This document shows positions 20,713-28,999 of a DNA stretch of 60,744 bases, one piece after another. The notes beneath the pieces were generated by a model. The model was not told the origin of the DNA and did not search any database. It saw nothing but the letters and a program-made list of their open reading frames with translations. Position numbers and translations under genes: made by a program. The stretch comes from Halopseudomonas xiamenensis (GTDB lineage: Bacteria > Pseudomonadota > Gammaproteobacteria > Pseudomonadales > Pseudomonadaceae). Within the stretch, counting starts at the first letter, position 1; every line of letters begins with the position of its first letter. The DNA is taken from assembly GCF_014219065.1 (NCBI RefSeq), contig NZ_JACLGO010000027.1, forward strand, positions 1 through 60,744, read 5' to 3'.

Positions 20713-20788
20713 TGGAGCGGGAAACGAGGCTCGAACTCGCGACCTCAACCTTGGCAAGGTTGCGCTCTACCAACTGAGCTATTCCCGC
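20713..20788 (-). tRNA. tRNA-Gly (GCC)
   Basis: A 76-nt gene with the CCA end encoded. Acceptor GCGGGAA pairs with TTCCCGC; the D-loop AGCTCAGTTGGTAGAGC, an anticodon loop TTGCCAA with anticodon GCC, and TTCGAGCC in the T arm are all visible. It follows tRNA-Glu by 16 bp in the same transcript, and the bidirectional terminator lies directly after it. Confidence 0.97.
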
Positions 20789-20804
20789 AAATCTGACGCC
20801 GAAG

Positions 20805-20880
20805 TGGCGTCCCCTAGGGGACTCGAACCCCTGTTACCGCCGTGAAAGGGCGGTGTCCTAGGCCACTAGACGAAGGGGAC
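20805..20880 (-). tRNA. tRNA-Glu (TTC)
   Basis: A 76-nt gene with encoded CCA. The acceptor GTCCCCT pairs with AGGGGAC, and the anticodon loop CTTTCAC carries TTC. The sequence is identical over its full length to the tRNA-Glu gene at 32850-32925 on the opposite strand. It is the first gene of the Glu-Gly tRNA unit. Confidence 0.97.
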
Positions 20881-20965
20881 ATATCCGGACTTCACAGTGC
20901 CGAGGTGTTAACCCTGGCTACTTGCCGCTTACTTCGTGTTGCGTTGTTCGCTGCAAGTGGCGCGC

Positions 20966-20994
20966 ATTTTAGGCATGGTCCTGGGAAGCGTCAA
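20966..20994 (-). promoter_or_regulatory. Sigma-70 promoter of the tRNA-Glu/Gly unit
   Basis: On the minus strand, TTGACG (20989-20994) and TAAAAT (20966-20971) are 17 bp apart and are followed by the GC-rich discriminator GCGCGCC, a feature of stringently controlled stable-RNA promoters. It reads into tRNA-Glu 85 bp downstream. The gene-free stretch 20617-21105 thus holds the terminator, the two tRNA genes and this promoter; nothing else was recognised in 20995-21105. Confidence 0.8.
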
Positions 20995-21105
20995 CCCCTC
21001 AAGCCAATCTTTTTTCAGGTTTTTTTCGTGCGCCCCGAATTCCGTGGCCTGCATGGCTGACGCTCCGTCAACGGCTCTGCGCCCAGCTCAGTACACCTTT
21101 GCCGA

Positions 21106-21654
21106 TCAGGCCGAGAGATAGTCCTCTGTGGACTTCACCGTACCGTAGCCGAACTCGAAAGCCGCCATCATCGCCGCGTGTACCTGGGCGGCGGGCACGT
21201 TCACGCCGTTGAAGGCGAGGTCGAGGGTGGCGCAGGCATCATGCAGCACCGTTACCGGGTATTCCATGTCGGCTGCGGCGCGTACCACGGCATCGATGCA
21301 CATATGACTCATGGCACCGACCACCACGACTTCCTCGACTCCCTGGGCATCGAGTTGCTGCTTGAGGTCCGTGCCGCGGAACGAGTTGATGTGATTCTTG
21401 ACGATGACCGCTTCGCCGGCTGCCGGTGCGACAGCTGGCTGGATCTCAACGCCATCCGTCCCCGGCACAAATACCGGTGCTTCCCCATTGGTGAATTCGT
21501 GGCGGATATGGAATACCGGAATGCCTTTGTTGCGGGCATCCTCGATCACTCGGGCGGCATTGGCCGCCGCTGCCTCGATGCCCGATAGCGGCAGTTTGCC
21601 GGTGGGCAGGTATTCGTTCTGCAGATCGACAACGATCAGGCCGCGTTTTTTCAT
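21106..21654 (-). CDS. Isochorismatase-family cysteine hydrolase
   Basis: A 182-residue isochorismatase-like hydrolase. The catalytic triad is visible as Asp10 (IVVDLQNEYL), Lys in IVKNHINSF and Cys in AMSHMCIDAV. The ATG at 21654 has AGGAGA upstream; the frame remains open much further but only as a shadow of the neighbouring gene. Members hydrolyse amides, imides or nicotinamide-like substrates; the exact one cannot be told. It lies next to a GlxA-type regulator, a common pairing, but that regulator is interrupted here. Confidence 0.88.
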   Translation of the reverse strand: MKKRGLIVVDLQNEYLPTGKLPLSGIEAAAANAARVIEDARNKGIPVFHIRHEFTNGEAPVFVPGTDGVEIQPAVAPAAGEAVIVKNHINSFRGTDLKQQLDAQGVEEVVVVGAMSHMCIDAVVRAAADMEYPVTVLHDACATLDLAFNGVNVPAAQVHAAMMAAFEFGYGTVKSTEDYLSA

Positions 21655-21797
21655 GGTTTCTGTCTCCTGGTTCATGGCGAAGGCGAGCCGATATGGTCGC
21701 CCGCAAACGGGGGAAGGGGGAGTGGCGCTATCGACAATATCGGGGTCAATATCGACATTGGCGCCCGTTGGTCGGCAAGCGCCGCTAATCCCGGCGA

Positions 21798-22775
21798 TCA
21801 GTAGGTGGGTTGCTGCCCTGCGCTGAAGCGGCGCCGGTATTCGCTCGGCGATAGCCCCACGATGCGCGTGAAGACTTTCCTGAATGCGCTGGGATCGCTG
21901 TAGCCGACTTCCCAGGCCACCCGGTCGATTGATGCGTTGCCGAACTGCAACAGCTCCCGCGCCCTGCCTGTCCGCAGGCGCTGACAATATTCGGTGGTGG
22001 TGAGGCCGGTGGCCTTCTGGAAGCGGCGCAGGAAGGTACGTTGCTCCAGCCCGGCTTGCGCTGCGAGCGTCACCAGCGATACGTCCTGTGCCTAGGTCGC
22101 CTGTAGCCAATGCTGCACCTTGAGTACGGCCGTATCCCCATGGGTCAGGCGCGGGGAGAAAACCGTGTAGTGGCGCTGCTCGCGGCCGGCCGGATCGACC
22201 AGTAGCATGCGCGCGGTGCCGATCATGGCCGACGGGCCGAGCAGGCGATCCACCAGCCGCAGGCCCAGGTCGGTCCAGGCCATGAGGCCACCGGCGGTGA
22301 TGATATCCCCGTCGTCGATGAGCAATTGATCGGCATCCACGGCCACCTCGGCAAAGCGCTGCTGCAGCAACTCGGCATGCGACCAGTGGGTAGTCATTCG
22401 CCGGCCCGCCAGCAGGCCGGTGGCCGCCAGCAGGAAGGCGCCTGCGCATACCGAGGTCAGTACCACTCCCTGGGCATGGCGCTCGCGCAGCCAGGCTGCC
22501 AGCGGGGCAGCTGCATCCACTCCGATCGGCTCGTTCAGGCTGGGTGGGAGGACCAGTGCCGCGAGCGTTCCCGGGGGTGTGCCGGGGTAACTGTCGAATA
22601 CGCAATCGGGGGCGTGTCCCGCTTTTTCCTGTTGCCAGTGGGTTACCCGCAAGACCGGCTCTGCGGCCTCCGTGTGCTGGGCCACGAACTGGTTCGCGAC
22701 CGTGAACAGGTCAGTCAGTCCGAGGATGGCAGCCTGCTGCGCACCGGGGTAGATTACCAATCCGATCTCGATCAT
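21798..22775 (-). pseudogene. GlxA-family AraC-type regulator interrupted by an in-frame amber codon
   Basis: The N-terminal part (22775 down to 22095) is a DJ-1/PfpI-like domain from MIEIGLVIYPGAQQAAILG to VQHWLQAT, including VCAGAFLLAATGLL. A single TAG at 22092-22094 then interrupts the frame. The same frame continues with [20 protein letters not shown] and a complete AraC double helix-turn-helix ending [11 protein letters not shown]. No frameshift is present, so one nonsense change separates sensor and DNA-binding domains. Full length would be about 325 residues, usual for GlxA-type regulators. The start at 22775 has GGAG at good spacing. It presumably once regulated the neighbouring hydrolase. 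Sequencing error or suppression are alternatives. Confidence 0.85.
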
Positions 22776-22867
22776 CCTGCTACTCCACTGTGTTGTAAGC
22801 GGGTTCATTGTGTCGCCATCGCTAATATGGCATAACGACATACATTCTTGCCGATGGAGAGTTTCCC

Positions 22868-23626
22868 GTGTCCCCCATGCTTATTGCGATCCTGGTTGTC
22901 GGCGGTCTGGCGATAGTGATCGGTATCGGCTTTCTCAGCCAGGCCGTGGAGCGTTCGCGTCTGCAGCGCGCCCGGGCGGTAGCCGAGTTGCAGGCGCGCT
23001 GGAACCATTGCAACGGCATCAGCGCAGGGTTGCCGGGCCAGTTCATGTCCGCCGAGCTGAAGATGCTGCTGTTGCAGCTCGAAGCCAGTCTACTGGAGCG
23101 CCTGCTCAAGCAGGATGGCAAGCAGGCACGTTATGCCAGCCAGCTGGCCGAGGTGCGCGAGCAACTGGGCAAGGGCGAGCCGCGTATCGACAATGCGCCG
23201 CTGGTGATCGGTAACGAGGCCAGTGCGCAGGTGGCCCGGCAGCAGTTGGGTGACCTGCTCCGTCTGCTGGAGCAGGCGCGGCGCGAAGGTAGTATCGATG
23301 ATGCGGTATTCCAGCGCTGGAACCAGGAACTGGGCCAGCACCTGCTGCAGACCACCCTGAGCATGTACCAGGCGCTGGCCAACCAGGCGATGCAGGCCGG
23401 CAAGCCGCGTGTCGCCAAGCTGCAGTATGAACGGGCACTGGCCTACCTGGCCAAGCAGCAGCATCCCGCCGGCGTCAGCCAGGTCGCGGTGTTCCGCCAG
23501 TTGATGCTGCAGGCGGAGCAGGCCGCGCTGCATATGGAACAGGCCGGCACGGCATTGAGCGAGGGAGTGCAGGCGCTGGAGGAGGATGACCAAGCATGGA
23601 AGAAGAAAGCGTTGTACGATGACTGA
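22868..23626 (+). CDS. Membrane-anchored helical protein of unknown function
   Basis: A 252-residue protein I do not recognise as a characterised family. An N-terminal transmembrane helix (residues 4-23) is followed by a charged, leucine/glutamine-rich, almost wholly helical region with likely coiled coils, rich in LLxxLE-type heptads. No catalytic motif is visible. The GTG start at 22868 has GGAG at correct distance; an in-frame ATG nine bases later lacks one. It is followed 23 bp later by a GST gene and may be co-transcribed with it. Confidence 0.7.
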   Translation: MSPMLIAILVVGGLAIVIGIGFLSQAVERSRLQRARAVAELQARWNHCNGISAGLPGQFMSAELKMLLLQLEASLLERLLKQDGKQARYASQLAEVREQLGKGEPRIDNAPLVIGNEASAQVARQQLGDLLRLLEQARREGSIDDAVFQRWNQELGQHLLQTTLSMYQALANQAMQAGKPRVAKLQYERALAYLAKQQHPAGVSQVAVFRQLMLQAEQAALHMEQAGTALSEGVQALEEDDQAWKKKALYDD

Positions 23627-23649
23627 CTTCTCAATCTGGAGCCCGTCGC

Positions 23650-24309
23650 ATGTCCCTGATCCTCTACGGGGCGATTCTCTCGCCCTTCGTCCGCAAGATC
23701 CGTATTCAGCTGGCCGAGCAGCAGATCGCCCATGAGCTGGTGACCCAGCCGCCGTTCAACCAGCCCGACTGGTACTACGAGATCAGCCCGCTGGGGCGTA
23801 TTCCGGCGCTGCGCGATGGGGATCTCGGCCTGGCCGATTCCAGTGTCATTGGCCAGTACCTGCAGGATACGCGGGGTGGGGCGGCGTTGTACGGTGAGAC
23901 TCCACAGCAGGCCGCACGGGTACGCTGGCTGGAGAAGTATGCCGATTACGAGCTGGGTGCGCTGGCGACCCTGGTGGTATTTCGCAACCGCATTGTCCGG
24001 CCGGTTATGGGCGAGTCCTGTGACGAAGCCGCCATCCAGCAGGCACTGGAGGTGGGGCTGCCACCGCTGTTCGATTACCTGGAAACCCAGCTTGGCGATC
24101 AGCGCTATTTCCTGGGCGAGCATTTCAGCATGGCCGATATCGCGGTGTGCTGCCAGTTGATCAACCTGGCCCATGCCGGCGAGCTGATCGATGAAATGAC
24201 CTGGCCTGGCCTGTCCTCGCTACTCAGCCGGGTTACCGCACGCAGCAGCGTCAGCAGCCTGCTGCCGGCCGAGCATCAGTTGGTAGCGAAGATGACCGGG
24301 CGGGTGTAA
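23650..24309 (+). CDS. Glutathione S-transferase family protein
   Basis: A 219-residue GST. The N-terminal thioredoxin-like domain begins LILYGAILSPFVRKIRIQL and contains the cis-proline GRIPAL and the glutathione-contacting DSSVIGQYL. The C-terminal helical domain includes FLGEHFSMADIAVCCQL with the conserved N-capping aspartate. Substrate unknown. A pair of 108-bp repeats begins 14 bp after the stop. Confidence 0.88.
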   Translation: MSLILYGAILSPFVRKIRIQLAEQQIAHELVTQPPFNQPDWYYEISPLGRIPALRDGDLGLADSSVIGQYLQDTRGGAALYGETPQQAARVRWLEKYADYELGALATLVVFRNRIVRPVMGESCDEAAIQQALEVGLPPLFDYLETQLGDQRYFLGEHFSMADIAVCCQLINLAHAGELIDEMTWPGLSSLLSRVTARSSVSSLLPAEHQLVAKMTGRV

Positions 24310-24322
24310 CCGCTCCGGGCTA

Positions 24323-24538
24323 TCAGAGTTTCCGGTGTGCTTTTCGGGGTGTGGCGCGCCTGCGCCACGCCTGCTCCGGATGATGCTGGAGCCTGTCGTC
24401 GAGCGGGCGCTCGACAACCCTGGGGTGGCATCAGAGTCTCCGGTGTGCTTTTCGGGGTGTAGCGCGCCTGCGCTACGCCGGCTCTGGATGATGCTGGAAC
24501 CTGTCGTCGAGCGGGCGTTCGACAACCCTGGGGCGGCA
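24323..24538. repeat. Tandem duplication of a 108-bp unit with two palindromes each
   Basis: Two copies (24323-24430 and 24431-24538) fill the space between two convergent genes. Each contains hairpin A (24351-24368; 24459-24476), of the form GTRGCGC-GCCT-GCGCYAC, and hairpin B (24398-24415; 24506-24523), GTCGAGC with GCTCGAC. The copies differ at several positions. In hairpin A the two differences fall on paired bases (G:C versus A:T), so pairing is preserved. In hairpin B the change gives a G:T pair. This looks like a BIME/REP-type element. Confidence 0.85.
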
Positions 24539-24543
24539 GATGT

Positions 24544-25497
24544 TCATTGCTTCTGGGTGGCACTGCTGCAGGAGTGGGGCGGGGTGGTGCCGAGGGTGTT
24601 GCAGGCAGCTGGCTTGTCCGCTTGCTCGCTGCACTGGCGGGCGGCCTGGGCCTGTTTGCTGCAGCCGAGCATGTCCAGGCCGGTCGCCAGATTGGTCCAG
24701 CCCGGCTGGAAGTCGGGGAAGTCATTGACCAGTTGCTGGAACTGCTCGAGGGCGGTCTGGCGTTCATTTTTTGCCCAATAGGTATTGCCCAGACCCAGGC
24801 GCGCCGCCGGCTGTTCCGGCCACTGCTCTGTGGCGCTCTGGTAGGCGCGCAGGGCGCTGTCCAGGCGGCCGGTCTGCTCCAGGTCGCTGGCTGCCTTGAG
24901 ATAGCTCAGTGGCTGGGCGGTGGCCGGTAACTGGCCCGGTGGCAATACCACCCTGGCCCAGCGGTCGGCGCGTTGCCAGGTGCGCATGAACACTGTGAAT
25001 GGCTCGCGCTGGGCCTGGTTCAGGCCGCTGTGCAGGATCATCTCCTGCGCCGGCAGGTCATAGCCGATGACCACCGCGTAATGCCATTGTGGATACCAGT
25101 CGAAGGCCAGGTTCTGCATGACCAGCACCGGGTTGCCGGCGTTCACCTCGGCGAGAATCGCCTCCAGCTTTCTTTCCAGCGGGTAGACCAGCAGGTCGCG
25201 CTCGCGGGCGGCCGAGACCATTTCCACCTGCAGGGTGCCCTTGCGTTCAGGCAGGTAGATGCGGTCCTTCAGGGCATCCGGCGTGGCGGCCACATCGCGG
25301 TGATTGAGGACCATGGCCAGCGAGGCAGGGCCGCACTGGTAGGCGTCCTGGGCGTGGAAAGGCACCTCGTCGAGGATGACCCGCTCGGGCAGGTGGCTCA
25401 GGGTGGATGGCTCGGGCAGCACCGGAGCGCGCCCGGCGCAGGCTGACAGCAGGGCTGTCAGTCCGAGCAGGGCGGCAAGCCGCAACAAGGCAGGCAC
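24544..25497 (-). CDS. PA2778-family cysteine peptidase, lipoprotein with TPR region
   Basis: A 317-residue lipoprotein. The signal peptide ends in LLSAC (lipid-anchored Cys20). A papain/C39-like domain follows with catalytic-type cysteine in YQCGPASLAMVL and histidine in HYAVVIGYD. The C-terminal half (about 200-300) contains tetratricopeptide-like helices (SALRAYQSATEQWPEQPAARLGLG). It matches the pattern of the P. aeruginosa PA2778 family. The gene is 3 bp downstream of the PA2779-like gene, so the two form an operon. The target is not known. Confidence 0.85.
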   Translation of the reverse strand: MPALLRLAALLGLTALLSACAGRAPVLPEPSTLSHLPERVILDEVPFHAQDAYQCGPASLAMVLNHRDVAATPDALKDRIYLPERKGTLQVEMVSAARERDLLVYPLERKLEAILAEVNAGNPVLVMQNLAFDWYPQWHYAVVIGYDLPAQEMILHSGLNQAQREPFTVFMRTWQRADRWARVVLPPGQLPATAQPLSYLKAASDLEQTGRLDSALRAYQSATEQWPEQPAARLGLGNTYWAKNERQTALEQFQQLVNDFPDFQPGWTNLATGLDMLGCSKQAQAARQCSEQADKPAACNTLGTTPPHSCSSATQKQ

Positions 25498-25500
25498 TGC

Positions 25501-25914
25501 TTAGCGGTTGATACAGTTGACGAAGCGGAAGATGTTGGTGGCGCAGAGCATGTCGGTGATGATGAAGATCACCAGGAACAGCACGATGACACCGAGCACG
25601 CCGGCACCGGCCGGGGCTTCATCCAGCTGGCTGTTGAAGTAGGCCAGTTCTTCTGCGGTCAGGCTGTTGATGCGTTGTTCAACCTGCTCGGGAGCGACGC
25701 CCATGCTGGCCAGCTTGTCCTGCACCGCTTCATCATCCAGCATCGCCTTGAGCTGGTCACGATCGACACTCAGTTGTTCCTGCGCTATCACCTCATGGGT
25801 ACCAACCATTGCAGCCTGGGTGGCCTGGGCGTGCAGGCTGGCCATGCTGGTGAGCATGAATAGTGCGGCCATGAGGATGGATACATAGCGCCGGGCAGTG
25901 GATGTATGGTTCAT
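25501..25914 (-). CDS. PA2779-family small membrane protein
   Basis: A 137-residue protein with an N-terminal signal sequence (ILMAALFMLTSMASLHAQA), a short acidic helical domain (about 35-100) and a C-terminal transmembrane helix (VLGVIVLFLVIFIITDMLC). It corresponds to the PA2779 family, always seen with the PA2778-type peptidase located 3 bp downstream. It may anchor, chaperone or be cleaved by the peptidase; these are inferences. The 104 bp between it and the next gene shows no clear feature. Confidence 0.82.
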   Translation of the reverse strand: MNHTSTARRYVSILMAALFMLTSMASLHAQATQAAMVGTHEVIAQEQLSVDRDQLKAMLDDEAVQDKLASMGVAPEQVEQRINSLTAEELAYFNSQLDEAPAGAGVLGVIVLFLVIFIITDMLCATNIFRFVNCINR

Positions 25915-26018
25915 GGGACTACTCCTTGTTTCGAGTCGGGGGCTTTGGTTTTTTGCTGCTTATCGACACTTCTTGTGACACGCAAAGCCGGGGCCGGTTC
26001 CTGTCATTGTCACCCGGG

Positions 26019-27302
26019 CTACCAGCCCAGGCGATCGCGCAACTGGTAGTACCAGGCGCCCAGGGCGGTCATGGGCACCCGCAGCAGCCTGCCGCCAGGG
26101 AAGGGATAGTGAGGTAGCTCGGCGAAGGCATCGAAGCGCTCGGCCTGCCCGCGAATGGCCTCGGCGAGCACCTTGCCGGCGACGTGCGTATAGGTCACGC
26201 CATGGCCGCTGCAGCCCTGCGAATAGAAGATATTGCTGCCCAGCCGGCCCATCTGCGGCAGACGCGACAGGGTCAGCAGGAAGTTGCCGGTCCAGGCATA
26301 GTCGAACTTCACCCCGCTCAGCTGGGGAAAGGTGCGCACCAGGTTCGGCCGGATCATCGCCTCGATGTTGGCCGGATCGCGTGCGCCATAGACCACGCCG
26401 CCACCGAAGATCAGGCGCCTGTCGGCGGACAGCCGATAGTAGTCGAGCAGGTAGTTGCAGTCCTCGACGCAATAATCCTGCGGTAGCAGTCGCTGGGCCA
26501 GTTCCGGCTCCAGCGGCTCGGTGGCGATTACCTGGGTGCCGCAGGGCATGGATTTGGCCGCCAGCGGTGGCAGCAGGTCGCCCAGATAGGCGTTGCCGGC
26601 CACCACGATGAAGCGCGCACTGACCTGGCCTTGTTCGGTATAAACAACAGGTGTTGGGCCCTGCTGCACCCGCAGCACTGCCGATTGCTCATAAATGATG
26701 CCGCCCAGGGACTCCACCGCCGCGGCCTCACCGAGTACCAGGTTGAGCGGGTGGATATGCCCGCCGCTCATGTCCAGCATGCCGCCGATATAGCGTTCGG
26801 TGTCCACCACGCCGCGGATCGCCTGGGCATCGAGCAGTTGCAGTTGGGTATGCCCGTAGCGTTCCCAGAGCTGCTTCTGCTGTTCAAGGTGGGCGAGTTG
26901 CCGGTGATTCAGTGCGGCGAATACGCCGCCGTCCTTGAGGTCGCAGTCGATGGCGTAACGCTGGACCCGCTCGCGTATGATGCGCCCACCCTCGAAGGCC
27001 ATTTCGCCCAGCAGTCGTGCCTGTTGCGGTCCGACCTGCTTCTCGATTACGTCCAGGTCCCGGCTGTAGCTGTTGACGATCTGCCCACCGTTGCGTCCCG
27101 AGGCGCCAAAGCCGACCTTGGCCGCTTCCAGTACGGTAACCCGGAAGCCATGTTCGAGCAGGAACAGCGCCGTGGAGATACCGGTATAGCCGGCGCCGAT
27201 CACGCACACATCGGTTTCATGGGCACCCTGCAGGGGTGGGCGTTCCGGCGTTGGCATGGCGGAGGCGGCGTAGTAGGAAGGCGGGTAGGGCGTATGGTTC
27301 AT
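26019..27302 (-). CDS. FAD-dependent amine oxidoreductase (PuuB/DadA-like)
   Basis: A 427-residue flavoprotein of the D-amino-acid oxidase fold. The dinucleotide-binding motif VIGAGYTGISTALFLLEHG lies near residue 34, with FGASGRNGGQI and a C-terminal YSQGCSGHGVTYTHVAGK typical of the gamma-glutamylputrescine oxidase group. The start at 27302 has AAGGTG six bases upstream; an in-frame codon nine bases earlier is less well placed. A substrate such as gamma-glutamylputrescine or another amine is likely, but no other puu gene is nearby. Confidence 0.85.
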   Translation of the reverse strand: MNHTPYPPSYYAASAMPTPERPPLQGAHETDVCVIGAGYTGISTALFLLEHGFRVTVLEAAKVGFGASGRNGGQIVNSYSRDLDVIEKQVGPQQARLLGEMAFEGGRIIRERVQRYAIDCDLKDGGVFAALNHRQLAHLEQQKQLWERYGHTQLQLLDAQAIRGVVDTERYIGGMLDMSGGHIHPLNLVLGEAAAVESLGGIIYEQSAVLRVQQGPTPVVYTEQGQVSARFIVVAGNAYLGDLLPPLAAKSMPCGTQVIATEPLEPELAQRLLPQDYCVEDCNYLLDYYRLSADRRLIFGGGVVYGARDPANIEAMIRPNLVRTFPQLSGVKFDYAWTGNFLLTLSRLPQMGRLGSNIFYSQGCSGHGVTYTHVAGKVLAEAIRGQAERFDAFAELPHYPFPGGRLLRVPMTALGAWYYQLRDRLGW

Positions 27303-27371
27303 GCTGCGCACCTTGTTTGATATTTTTTACGTGTTCGATGCTACCGGTTCAAACGGGGGAACACCAGAGTC

Positions 27372-27426
27372 GTCGAGCGGGCGCTCGACACGGGCGCGAG
27401 GTTGGGATGTAGCGCGCCTGCGCTAC
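27372..27426. repeat. REP-like palindrome pair (same family as 24.3-24.5 kb)
   Basis: Hairpin B (27372-27389) and hairpin A (27409-27426) are identical to palindromes in the tandem repeats at 24.3-24.5 kb but lie in the reverse order and closer together. The element lies downstream of the emrB-type gene, between it and the amine oxidoreductase promoter. A partial copy of hairpin A occurs at about 59-75. Confidence 0.75.
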
Positions 27427-27457
27427 GCCATCCGGGGCTGCTGGGTGGATAGGTCGG

Positions 27458-28999
27458 TCAAGTCTGCCCCGGCGCCTTCGGCAGCGGGCGGGTCAGGAGG
27501 ATGCATACCACCGAGCAGGCGAGCATGATGCCGATCATGTGGAAGGCATCGTTGTAGGCCATGATCTGCGCCTGCTGGCGTACCTGCGTGTCGAGCATGC
27601 GCAGGGCCGCTTCGGCGCTGCCCAGTTGTTCACCGAGCAGTTGCAGCCGCTCGGTGGCGGCGGCGTTGCCGACACTGACATGGCTGCGCAGGATGTCGAA
27701 ATAGTACGCCGCGCGGCTGTCGAGGATGGTGGCCAGGGCGGCGATGCCGATGGCGCCACCCAGGTTGCGCAGGATGTTGTACAGGCTGGAGGCGGAGCCT
27801 GCCTGGGAGGGCGGGATCATGGCGGTGGCGATGATCGACAGCGGCACCATGATCATGGGCTGGCCGCAGGCCCGCAGAATCTGGATGCCGATCAGCTGGT
27901 CACCGGCAAAATCCAGGTTGAGCGAGCCGGTGAGGAAGCTGCCCAGGCCGAACAGCGCAAGGCCGCTGGCGCAGATCAGCCGCGCGTCGACAAAGCGCAT
28001 CAGGATCGGCACCAGGGGGATCAGCAACAGCTGGGGCAGGCCCATCCACATGATCACCTGGCCGATCTGCAGTGCGTTGTAGCCCTGGATCTGCGCCAGG
28101 TACAGCGGCAGGATGAAGATGGTGCCGTACAGCCCCACGCCCAGGCCGATATTGGCCAGGCTGCCGAGCAGGAAGTTGCGCTGCTTGAGCAGACGCAGGT
28201 TGACCAGGTGGTTGTCGCGTGACAATTGCAGGATCACGAAACACACCAGGCTGACGAAGGCGAGGCTGGCCAGCGTCACCATCCAGGATGATTCCAGCCA
28301 GTCCTCGCGGTGGCCCTCTTCGAGGAATACCTGCAGGCAGCCCAGACCGATGGCCATGGTCAGGATGCCGGCGTAGTCACCCTTTTTCAGCAGCTCCCAA
28401 CGCGGCTCGCTCTTGTCCAGGCCATACAGCAGGCCGAAGGTCATCAGGGCGCCGGGGACGATGTTGATGTAGAAGATATATTCCCAGCCGTAGTTCTCGG
28501 TCAGCCAGCCGCCGAGGGTAGGGCCGATGGAGGGGGCGAAGGTAGCGGTGATGGCGAACAGCGCCATGCCCTTGGGGCGTACATTCAGCGGCAGCTTGGT
28601 CAGCACCAGCGAGAAGGCGAAGGGAATCAGCGCACCCCCGGCCAGGCCCTGCAGCACCCGGAAGACGATCATGCTTTCCAGGTTCCAGGCCATCGAGCAG
28701 AGCAGCGAAGCCATCACGAACAGGGCCGAGATGCTCACCGCGAAGCGCCGCGGTGAGAGGATCATGGCCAGCCAGGCGGCCAGCGGAATGATGATGATCT
28801 CGGCGACCAGGTAGGAGGTGGAGATCCAGGAGCCTTCCTCGATGGTGGCCGACAGCGCGCCCTGGATATCCTTCAACGACGAGTTGATGATCTGGATGTC
28901 CAGGATCGCCATGAAGGCGCCGAGAATGGCGCTGAGAATGGCAATCCAGTCACGGCGGGTCGGAGGCGGGATGTACTGCGCTTGTGCCGTTTCAGTCAC
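27458..28999 (-). CDS. DHA2-family MFS drug exporter (EmrB-like)
   Basis: A 513-residue membrane protein with about 14 hydrophobic segments and the DHA2 signatures LGAFMAILDIQIINSSL (helix 1), ISTSYLVAEI and RVLQGLAGGALIPFAFS (motif C region). It overlaps the HlyD-type gene by 8 bp and should form a tripartite pump with it and an outer-membrane channel encoded elsewhere. Drug or fatty-acid export is usual for the family; the substrate is undetermined. Confidence 0.9.
   Translation of the reverse strand: MTETAQAQYIPPPTRRDWIAILSAILGAFMAILDIQIINSSLKDIQGALSATIEEGSWISTSYLVAEIIIIPLAAWLAMILSPRRFAVSISALFVMASLLCSMAWNLESMIVFRVLQGLAGGALIPFAFSLVLTKLPLNVRPKGMALFAITATFAPSIGPTLGGWLTENYGWEYIFYINIVPGALMTFGLLYGLDKSEPRWELLKKGDYAGILTMAIGLGCLQVFLEEGHREDWLESSWMVTLASLAFVSLVCFVILQLSRDNHLVNLRLLKQRNFLLGSLANIGLGVGLYGTIFILPLYLAQIQGYNALQIGQVIMWMGLPQLLLIPLVPILMRFVDARLICASGLALFGLGSFLTGSLNLDFAGDQLIGIQILRACGQPMIMVPLSIIATAMIPPSQAGSASSLYNILRNLGGAIGIAALATILDSRAAYYFDILRSHVSVGNAAATERLQLLGEQLGSAEAALRMLDTQVRQQAQIMAYNDAFHMIGIMLACSVVCILLTRPLPKAPGQT

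Noticed and set aside
22092..22094. Amber codon as recoding site (for example pyrrolysine)
   Set aside because: No pyl genes are seen, the organism type does not use pyrrolysine, and the codon lies in a flexible linker. A nonsense mutation is simpler.
24323..24538. CRISPR array or short tandem repeat array
   Set aside because: Only two copies of a long 108-bp unit occur, with no spacers and no cas genes.
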